A stretch of DNA of 64,000 nt from Albugo candida (Eukaryota; Oomycota; Peronosporomycetes; Albuginales), in assembly GCA_040437565.1 (NCBI GenBank), contig JBDOQK010000040.1, positions 62,001 to 126,000 on the forward strand. The letters are read 5' to 3'. Positions 55,990 through 64,000 of this stretch are shown here, piece after piece. The translations under genes were made by a program, and so were the position numbers. The notes under the pieces are model-generated. The model saw only the letters and a list, made by a program, of their open reading frames with translations, was not told the DNA's origin and did not search any database. Within the stretch, counting starts at the first letter, position 1. Each line of letters opens with the position of its first letter.

Positions 55990-58400
55990 GGTAAACGTAT
56001 CATGTTTGGTATAGCATATCGCCGTTTCAGCTGTAAAATAACTAAGTGGGCTTTTCAGTCTGCGCTCGTCACCACAACGCTCATATTGCTACCCTAGCAA
56101 GCGTGTTGAACATCATACACTTACATACCGTGCAAAATAGCGATAGACTTCAGCAGTAACCAATCTACATGACACGAGAAAGTTTTTGACTGATGGTTGT
56201 GATAGTTCTCAGCTTAATCAATGACCTAGGAATGATCTACTGCATTGATCAAATGTACTGTGACAAACGAAACCATTTGATAGCTGTAGTGTTGATAGAG
56301 ATCATAGCTATTTTGTAACGAATACAGCACTGACGCTCATGTCTCACAAAGAAGATTTGTGTACTTATTGCTCGATCACTGGTATGAAACAAGACATGCA
56401 AAGCGCACATTTGATTGTTGGCGATGACAAGATAGACGCTTTTCCGGTCTACTCTGGCATCATGTGGCAGCTTGCTTTGGTTTGACTTATTCAGATCAGC
56501 ATATGGAGATAATTTAGCTATGGTCGGCAACTGGCTCAAGATTGTTTGGTATCTAGCGAGCAACGACAATAGCCGATGTGCTACTTAGGCTACAGTGGTT
56601 ATCATAGACCGTAGAAAAGATGATCAACAACGTAAACGCGACAATATTACGCTGAATCCATAAAATCTTTTCAGCACTTACAAATTTGTAAAATATGAAG
56701 ACGATTCCTACTCAGGGAGTCTCAAAGCTGAGTAGAAAAACGATGTTAACTTAATGAGCTCGATGCAAGAGTGCACAAGAGTGCAAGGTAAGCTCATAGA
56801 GGCAAGAATAACTTCTGAGAAGAGGCAAAATTATAGAGCGAACGTACGGGTGTGACGATGCCATAAAATGTGGAGCTGACTTGCGTTTCTAAAAACCGGC
56901 TAATGTTGTACACATTATGCACGATACGGGACAATCGTGACTTTAATCATATACCGCAATGGTGTTTCAACGAAGCGTTGTTGATGCCACTACTATCTTT
57001 CATCATGAGCAAACGAGTTTAATACTTGAGGCTGGAGCTGGGCAAGGATGGAGTGATGCACTTGGGGATATTGAATTTTTGTGAAGAGACTTTAGCATCA
57101 ACTGTTCTCATCAGAGCCACATCGACAGTTTGTTGGCTCAGAAGGATTCCATTCTTGATCTTAGCAAGTGACGTATGCGTGACCAGTATTTTCGGGCAGC
57201 TAGAGGACCTGTTTGTCGCCATTATGCCAAGTAAGTCGATGCTAAATGAGGCTTGATTTGGAGTGGTCGTATTTAAACCCCTGCGTTGAAGTACCATGGA
57301 AGATCTAGTTTCGAATAGGTATGCGTTAAGAAAGGCTGCACTAACTTCTAGCAGCCTTTTCTATGAATAAGGATTAGTTTGAACGAGCAGGAGAAGGTGT
57401 CAAGTGCGATGGATTAAGATCGAAATAGTGGCCAAACAATTTAGTCAAATTCGACAGAAATCGTCAAAGACTCATTTCAAACTTCGCTCCGGGGACTATG
57501 CGCAGTCACAACGAGCGAAAAAACTTTACGACGCATAAGGTGATATGAAATTATATACGGGTTCCAAGCCGGAAGTCGTCGATGACACGTGCGATATTCT
57601 TTATGAGTAGAACGTCTGCGAGCTGTCACATCTTCTTTGGCTGAAACCTCTGAGAGTATCGCCTGTATTCTTTAGCCTTTTTCGTAGAGTCCAATCACAC
57701 TTAAGTTCTCTATCCCCGATGCAAAAAGCATGTAGGCGCGGTTGAATGTGTAGCATATCTACTCCTATGAAAATTATTACACTCGATAATCTTCGAATGG
57801 TTGATAGCTGTTCTGATAGATATCCTATATAATCGTAGCTGACAAAGCCTTTTACGCTCGTGCTTATTTCAGCGATGGACGTCAAGGTTTTACTTCCATA
57901 TGCGCATGTTTTTTTTGACAAAATCTTGTTGTCGGGACATTTACTGTTATGCAATCCTATATTTCGCACTCAGCGGCTGTTCTCAATACTTTACAAAATA
58001 TCAGTGCTACTTTCTAAACGAGTTGGTCAGGCATGAAGCTCTACATGTGGTTGTCATGATATCCTCCGCTAATGAATCGAAGTATTCATTTTTGAAGAAC
58101 ATACCAATCTTCAGAGTGCTTTTACAAAACTTTGTGATAGTCTTCGAATACAATGTCGGTGCTCATGCTTTCATAATTGGCCGTGTACTCTGCATACAGT
58201 AGAACGGTGGAGGTCTCAACAATACAGCAACCAAACATAAACTAGATGTTGTCTTGTTGTAGAGAAATATGATTGTTATCATTATCGTGCTTCTCCCTGT
58301 TCTAATCAACCCTTGGTATTATATTGCTCGCTAGCTCATGTAAACGTAGGGATCGACGGTACCTGCGGTGATATTTGCTTCCACAAATCATAAAAAAGTA
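55990..58400. other. Stretch with no confident gene
   Basis: Minus-strand frames at 56249-56569 and 57019-57297 and a plus frame at 57026-57256 (FCEETLASTVLIRATSTVCW) look weakly protein-like, and the last may be a relic. None could be assigned. Confidence 0.3.
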
Positions 58401-59900
58401 GAATGTCAAAACGACTATACTAATTGTTTTATGCACAGTCTCTGGAATCCAAAGATTCTAATAAATTCAGCTACTGAGCATTTCAGCTGACTATGTAGCG
58501 ATGTCACTTCAGCACTCACACTCGCTGCTACAACACGCTGACCTTCGCCTCTTCTCTCGTCTTCATCCGCATACAGACATATGTATACGGAACCGTTCCG
58601 TCTACGCTTCACATAAACACATTGATCGGCAACACAGCCCTTGGAACTCTTTTTCAGAACAGATGCCGAATGGTCTTGAATCAAGCGCTTCCTGCCCGCT
58701 TCAGACCGTCGATCGCCTTATCCAGATTGCACCATACCTTTGGCATTCTTCACAACGAATGTAGAGTGTATATGTACCGAATCCCTTAGGCCGCTTTTAA
58801 GGTAAGCTATATCCGCGTTCAATTGCTCCATCATGTAGCCGTAAGCCACACACCTTAGCAACAAGTCAAGCTTCATATCGAATCACTCGACCGTGCTTGT
58901 AATGCTTTTGCACACCCGATTGGACAGTCAGCCATTCCACATGAAACGAGCGTCCAAGTATGGTTTCGTGCATGCAACTGAATTCAGATTGCATGAGTCA
59001 ACTGACACAAACGTTCCATCTCGTTCATCGCAACCTGCATAGCTTCCTCGGTTAAATTCCATTTCCTCATCCATAACCGTCTAGCGCTGTTCGGGCGGGG
59101 ACCCATTCATTGCCAAGATCCTCCTAATCAAAAGTATAACCGCTCTCATCGTGGTGACTGCGTGTCATATATACCTCCGACATCACTCTCGTCTGGATAT
59201 ATCAATTGTGGCATCGTCCTTTCGAAAGCATGAGTCAAATACGGTATTCCTTGACGTTCTCTGCGTGTACGAGAAATGTCGAGCGAAAACACTTGAATTC
59301 AAGTTTCGTCCTCTCATATCGCCAATGTGAGTATACCCTACAAAGCGAACTCTCGTAGATGGTTCAGACGAAGCTTCTCCTTGCAATCCAACTCATACTG
59401 CGTCAATTCCTTGTGTGTCGTGTTACTAAAACGCTTCATGTGAAATACAGCTGAGTTCAGAGCCTCTGTCGGCACACATTTGTAGTCTATCATGCTCCTT
59501 GCCTTCTCCAAAATCGTGCGATCATGCGTTCTGCTACTCCGTTCTGCTGGAAGCTATACGGAACCGTATGCTGCGTTATATGCCGTCCGAATGCACATTT
59601 CGGTCATCGTCTTGTTCTCATAAATATTATCATTGTAGGAGCGCAGATAGTTTGAGCGTTTATGTATATGAGCGCTTGGAAGTTGTTCAGTTTACCGAAT
59701 ACCTCGGTCTTCTTATAAAGTACGCCATCACATACCGTGCGTGGTCGTCTACGAATGTCAGTACCTACTTGTAAGCTACTTTGGTAACGATCTAATTGGG
59801 CCATTCTGAAATCCGTGCGTACAAGTTTGTTCCAGCACGCGTGAGATCTTTGTCAGTACTTTTGAGGAGTGATGTTACAGTCTGTTTCCCCTTCACGCAG
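58400..59900 (-). mobile_element. Copia retrotransposon fragment
   Basis: Minus-strand pieces match Copia pol: reverse transcriptase (ADQCVYVKRR, SVYICLYAD) at about 58400-58950, then integrase and following region at about 59180-59810 (YKKTEVFGKLNNFQALIY). No LTR was recognised. An old fragment with many breaks. Confidence 0.65.
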
Positions 59901-60034
59901 CCTCCTGTTTTGATGTTATAAATGTATGCAATGATATGCGACAATGCAGGTGATATAAGTCGTAGTATTCACGATTGTAAGCGTTTAAGAAGAAGTTATT
60001 ACAAAAAGTAGTCTAAGTATGAAAGCATAGTGTA

Positions 60035-60134
60035 NNNNNNNNNNNNNNNNNNNNNNNNNNNNNNNNNNNNNNNNNNNNNNNNNNNNNNNNNNNNNNNNNN
60101 NNNNNNNNNNNNNNNNNNNNNNNNNNNNNNNNNN
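60035..60134. other. Assembly gap (100 N), flanks overlap by 21 bases
   Basis: taagtatgaaagcatagtgta stands both before (60014-60034) and after (60135-60155) the gap. In addition a block around 59908-59960 (ttttgatgttat...tgcaatgat) recurs imperfectly at 60217-60262, which probably explains the assembly break. Confidence 0.85.
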
Positions 60135-60517
60135 TAAGTATGAAAGCATAGTGTAAATGAAATGATGGGAGCGTTATCACCCTACGGAAAGCTAGATATT
60201 AGATCAGAAGACGAAGAAAGTTTTGATGTTATGAATGTATGCAATGATTTGCGACAAAGGCTCGATATCTTCCTTCACCTCAGACACACTATTACGAAAC
60301 GCTGCGTTTTGGTGCGTACGGTCTTTGCATGAGCGTGTCACATCTAATAACCTTAAATAGGTAATATATCGAATGACGATGTGCTGATAAATAGGGTAGT
60401 CAATACAAATGACGACGTGCGACATTTACCCGAGTTGTTAGATTGGTAATCATTATTCGAGCCTGTAGATTATCACCACGTGTCCTGACTGTGAATTCGG
60501 AAATGATAATGTTGAGC

Positions 60518-60531
60518 TCATTTAAGAATTC
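60518..60531 (+). promoter_or_regulatory. Initiator-like element, TCATTTAAGAATTC
   Basis: It lies 40 bases upstream of the ATG at 60558 and is the same type as at the other secreted genes. Confidence 0.45.
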
Positions 60532-60557
60532 ACCTTGTCGCAAAGACGAATCTAATA

Positions 60558-61400
60558 ATGAAGGTAACACGAAGTCAGATGTATTTCGTTTCTCAAGCTA
60601 TGCTCTATATCGTCGGGTCAGAATCGACCGAGCAAAAAAAATTATGCGCAATTGTTCAAGAATTTACATGTACATATCCTGTGAAATTTGAAGAGCGCGA
60701 CACAGCGTGGTTATCAGTCATCTCGACCGCAGAGTATCAGAAGGAAGAAGGGATATGTACCGCAATTAATATTCTTTGCCACTTAAACTTGGCAACTATA
60801 AGTACAGACCATCCATCATACACTTTTTACGTTGTACAAGACGAACATCACGACCATGACAGAAAAGGCAACGTACCGGAAAGCAATATCGTCCACCTAA
60901 GTATTTCAAACAAAGTTGACTTAATCAATGACATCAGCGGTCCCTTGAAAATCATGCCGGTCACGCAACTAAAAAATACGCCCGGAGCTTGGAGTTTGGA
61001 CAAAATGAATGTACATGTTGGCTCAAAGTCACTCGAAGACTGGTCAGTTATGTTTTCTTTTCGGAGCACATATGAAAAGCCTATTTACCTTCCAACCACA
61101 CACCCTCTACCAAGTAACAACCCAGATCACGACATTCGAATAAAGATAGGGCAGATTGCTTATGGCTTTGGTTACGAATTCTCGATAAAACGAAGTGAGG
61201 TTGGTTATCATAAGGATGGTGCGAAACTCATTATGATAACTCCACAATTTTTGAAAACTCATCATATTAAATTTACCAAACTCAAAGCGGAAAGACCCGG
61301 TACAGAGGACTTTTTTCGTATTGAATTTCCTCTTGAAGGACTTTTTTCGTATGAATTTCCTCCTGAAAGTTTTTCTTCGCCTAGCAATATCGATGCTTGA
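60558..61400 (+). CDS. Secreted protein, divergent superfamily member
   Basis: 280 residues, one exon. The N-terminus (MKVTRSQMYFVSQAMLYIVG) resembles that of the 1856-2647 protein in spacing of TRSQ/SRTQ, YIV and the first Cys. The C-terminal region contains FLKTHHIKFTK, which aligns with FLRAYNVQIFK of the array genes. Trp and Gly of the signature are not kept, so membership rests on this match plus the shared N-terminus. A short direct repeat makes the tail (FFRIEFPLEG, then FSYEFPPES). His/Asp-rich loop HHDHD near residue 96. Function unknown. Confidence 0.7.
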   Translation: MKVTRSQMYFVSQAMLYIVGSESTEQKKLCAIVQEFTCTYPVKFEERDTAWLSVISTAEYQKEEGICTAINILCHLNLATISTDHPSYTFYVVQDEHHDHDRKGNVPESNIVHLSISNKVDLINDISGPLKIMPVTQLKNTPGAWSLDKMNVHVGSKSLEDWSVMFSFRSTYEKPIYLPTTHPLPSNNPDHDIRIKIGQIAYGFGYEFSIKRSEVGYHKDGAKLIMITPQFLKTHHIKFTKLKAERPGTEDFFRIEFPLEGLFSYEFPPESFSSPSNIDA

Positions 61401-61797
61401 ACGCCAAAATATCGATTCAATCTTCCAATTGTGCACATAATTTCTTTCAGTAATGGCTCTCTTTTCTCCTAGACTATATTTAGTACCAATACAATCATTT
61501 CACCAAGTTTTTACCAATATACATCACTTTATTGATCGCCTATTGACGATTTGCAATAACAAGGTAAGCACCCAAGTGTGCAAACAGGTCCAAAATACAT
61601 TACTATCCTGTAGATTTCGTCTTGAAGTCAATGCACATCGGCATTCGGTTTGACGTTAGCAATTAGCATCGATCCAGATGCCATTGGTCTTCTCAGTCTC
61701 CTTGCTGGACATGAATCGCGATTCTAAGACCACATCAACAAATTCTATTGTTAGAAATAAAACACAAAAACTCCTTTTTACCAAATCAAAGTACACC
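61401..61797. other. Spacer with no supported gene
   Basis: Short frames only. Confidence 0.4.
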
Positions 61798-62529
61798 TTA
61801 ACCGGTCATGACTCGGACGCCGAGCCGAGATATCTTATGTGCCATCGCAACTCCGGGCTGTGCGATAAACATGAGATTGGTGGCCACTTGCATTCTCTCT
61901 GAGATCCACAGAACCATCGCGGGGTCGAACGTCCCTTCCACAAATACAAATCGATCTTCTCTTAGGGGTACATGAAATCCAAAAGCGCGACCATATCCTG
62001 AAAAATGGTCAACCCATTTGGTTGTTCCTTCAAATTCCATTCATTCCCATATACGAAGCGTAAATTTTAAATCTACTCATTTCGCTGAACATACAAAACC
62101 GCATTATTTGGTCGAGCCATATCAGGTCGCTTGCAGAAGAATATGATTGGCTGTAATTGCACATCAATAATGGCTCGGATGATAGTTCGGCCGCCACGGG
62201 CTCCAGTTTGGATGGTGGGATCACTCATGAGCGCTTGTGTTGGATCCTTGACTGATTTGGATTGTACAACCCGTTTCATGAAGGCCAAAATCACTCGAAG
62301 TGTGAGCACGCGTTCCAGCATGAGAAACATGGCGTAGACCACAATGATGAGGTAGATCGCATAGTACATAAGGATTTTAGGATCGCCCAATAAATTGCCG
62401 AAAATACCCATGACCACCAGTATACATCCGACTATACACGTCCACCAAGGCGCATCGACATCGCGTGGGACGTCGGCACGTTTTGCTTTCAGAGCCATGC
62501 ACCCGCATGCAAAGAGCGTCATGAGACCG
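61798..62529 (-). pseudogene. Amino-acid permease (APC superfamily), C-terminal part, frame disrupted
   Basis: Coming out of the gap at 62530 the minus strand encodes two or three membrane helices (LMTLFACGCMALKAKR, DAPWWTCIVGCILVVMGIFG, MYYAIYLIIVVYAMFLML) and a soluble tail. The tail includes PIIFFCKRPD, EWNLKEQPNGLTIFQDMV and FVEGTFDPAMVLWISERM, and ends GVRVMTG at 61798. The tail blocks lie in different frames between about 61970 and 62090. The gene is therefore probably a pseudogene, unless these are base-calling errors or unseen introns. The N-terminal part is beyond the gap and is not in this window; sequence right of the gap belongs to a retroelement. Confidence 0.55.
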
Positions 62530-62629
62530 NNNNNNNNNNNNNNNNNNNNNNNNNNNNNNNNNNNNNNNNNNNNNNNNNNNNNNNNNNNNNNNNNNNNNNN
62601 NNNNNNNNNNNNNNNNNNNNNNNNNNNNN
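62530..62629. other. Assembly gap (100 N)
   Basis: It joins a permease end (left) to a retroelement gag (right). An open frame crossing it (62073-62855) is a chimera of the two and should not be annotated. Confidence 0.85.
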
Positions 62630-63218
62630 GTTGCCGCAAGAAACGAAAATCCCATTGGGTAAACGGCGCTCCAAGTCCCGAGTATGTCTCTTTCCCGTAG
62701 AATGGCTGAATGGCTAGCTTCATATTCCTTATTGCTGAGAATCTTACTGGAATTAGCCCGTGCAGCGCATTATTCTGCACGGCATGGACAAATCTTCTCC
62801 TCATCCCGCTTCCACGATGCTGCATTGGTTTTGCATCCACGGATGACATTGTCAAATCCTGTCCTTGGTTGCGCGGCCCAGCAAATAAGCTCTCTGCTCG
62901 CGCGGATGGTGCTGGTACGAGCGAGCCGACGCTCCGCTCAGTTTTGATCTTGTCCAGTAATTTCCGAGTGTCTCCAGCATCATCATCATTCGGTCCATCT
63001 TCGACTCATCTGATACGTCGGATTCTTCCATGGTCTTGGCTGGTGGAATCTTGGTTGGGCTCATAACTTGTTGGCAGGTGAGCGAAGATGCGGTGGTCCA
63101 GGAAAATTGCCAAAACTGAGGTTTTACTTTTTTAGAAAATTAAAATCCTAACCAATCGTTTAAATTAAGTTCCAAGTGCGACCAGAAACCTAAAACACAT
63201 TGTTAAGTTCTTTCAACA
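62630..63218 (-). mobile_element. LTR retroelement 5' end (LTR and gag), truncated by a gap
   Basis: Minus orientation. The 150-base LTR at 63069-63218 is of the same family as the repeats at 53170 and 53630 (TGTTGG...CCAACA). A gag region follows (MSPTKIPPAKTMEESDVSD, LAIQPFYGKETYSGLGAPF) and runs to the gap. Broken, few breaks in what is visible. Confidence 0.75.
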
Positions 63219-64000
63219 GTATATGCCTCTCTCTACCCGTAATTGATATCAAAACGCCGGTCTTGTAGAGATCTACTTGCTATAAATAATTTGAAAGACG
63301 GACCTTACCATCGAGAAAGAAAAGTTTTGCTATCTACGGCTTCATTTCAAACAGCAAAGAGGTGAACTTCTAAACAATTATGCATCGTAATTTTCAAATA
63401 TTATTTGTCTGAGAATTCCAAAAAATTAAGAAGTCAGGAAAATCGCAAAACTTTCAGTGTACCTTCTTTCATAAGTGTTCTCAGTTGATTTGAGAGAAGA
63501 ACATTTTGTTTGAATTTGGTCAAACGCTTATAGATGAGTGATAAAGATGCTGATTTTACTCAAATCAACTGATTTGGAATTTGGTCAAGAACCTGCAGCA
63601 TGTTATAATCTCTGGAAGTAGGGGCTTAAGCACCGCGATTTTAGACTTCAAATTTTCTATTTATTTCCATTTTTGCGTTCTCATCATCAAACATCTTGAT
63701 AGAGATTTGACGAGGGACATAAAGCAGAGCAACTTGTCACGATTATGACATTCATACGTTGCACTGTCTGGTAAAGCTTCGTTCTCTACATCAAATCGCC
63801 ATGCGTACATGTTCATTGCACCGACTAGTTTGGGATATCAAAATCTGACGCCAAGTTTACTTCGTAAGTTAATGTTTCATAAAGAGGGTTTTGAAAAGAT
63901 GAATGCAATGCACAAAGCTCGCTCATACCTTTAAATGCCAGATAAATCCAGAATCAATGACATCGTTTTCTTGCTTGTCGAATGAGTGCTTGAACGAAAG
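63219..64000. other. Right end, no supported gene
   Basis: A pair of short repeated blocks (gtcaaacgctta / gtcaagaacctg following tgaatttg or ggaatttg, with ctcaaatcaact) lies at about 63480-63590. Nothing else was recognised. Confidence 0.35.

Noticed and set aside
57026-57256. Possible cyclic-nucleotide-binding or similar domain relic
   Set aside because: A suggestive FCEETLASTVLIRAT stretch only; no second motif and no exon structure.
62073-62855. A 260-codon frame that seems to be one membrane protein
   Set aside because: It reads through the N gap. The part right of the gap is retroelement gag and the part left is a permease tail, so it is a chimera.
1-64000. tRNA, rRNA or CRISPR features
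   Set aside because: None was recognised by eye. CRISPR is not expected in a eukaryotic nuclear sequence, and a tRNA scan could not be run.

Overview
The window looks like nuclear DNA of an oomycete, probably an obligate biotroph of the Albugo (white rust) kind. The best evidence is an intronless gene that fuses a seven-helix GPCR-like region to a phosphatidylinositol-phosphate kinase, an architecture known from oomycetes and Dictyostelium. Other signs are 40-60 base introns, very short intergenic spacers between housekeeping genes, TCATTT...AWTT initiator-like sites upstream of start codons, and clusters of secreted proteins next to Copia elements. Genus is inference. The sequence is a scaffold with eleven 100-N gaps. 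At least four gaps are flanked by the same sequence on both sides, so the neighbouring contigs overlap, and two genes are distorted by this.

Layout. 0-8.3 kb is gene-poor: one secreted protein (1856-2647, minus), a decayed unknown gene (about 3.1-5.2 kb, minus), then a four-helix membrane protein (minus). 8.6-9.5 kb holds an alpha/beta hydrolase. 9.7-16.7 kb is a tandem array of three 2.2-2.4 kb units. Each unit has a minus-strand secreted-protein gene (intact, decayed, intact) and the 5' part of a DHHC palmitoyltransferase gene; only the last unit keeps the full DHHC gene. 17.7-30.5 kb is a dense housekeeping block: GPCR-PIPK, dual-specificity phosphatase, a zinc-binding protein with 19-residue basic repeats, V-ATPase subunit G, mitochondrial calcium uniporter (MCU), ATAD3 AAA ATPase carrying an extra N-terminal S74/intramolecular-chaperone-like domain, VPS26 and an SRSF1-like splicing factor. 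30.5-45.2 kb is a second array that pairs a SELENOF (Sep15)-like ER protein with secreted-protein genes; an old Copia element (34.2-40.5 kb) sits inside the second SELENOF copy. 45-64 kb is mostly decayed DNA: three further LTR retroelements or fragments, a ZNHIT3 relic, one more secreted-protein gene (60558-61400), and the end of an amino-acid permease joined across a gap to a retroelement.

How it fits together. The main novelty candidate is a superfamily of secreted proteins scattered through the window. At first sight they form three or four unrelated families, but all share a C-terminal signature: W-x-[LF]-G-x3-[LM]-x3-[DNH]-[VI]-x-[LIMF]-x-K. They also share signal peptides and an initiator-like element 17-50 bases upstream of the start. 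They have multiplied by tandem duplication, carrying along pieces of the neighbouring DHHC and SELENOF genes. Their role is unknown; host-directed effectors of a biotroph is an inference. Exon joins given below were worked out by eye from reading frame and GT/AG sites.
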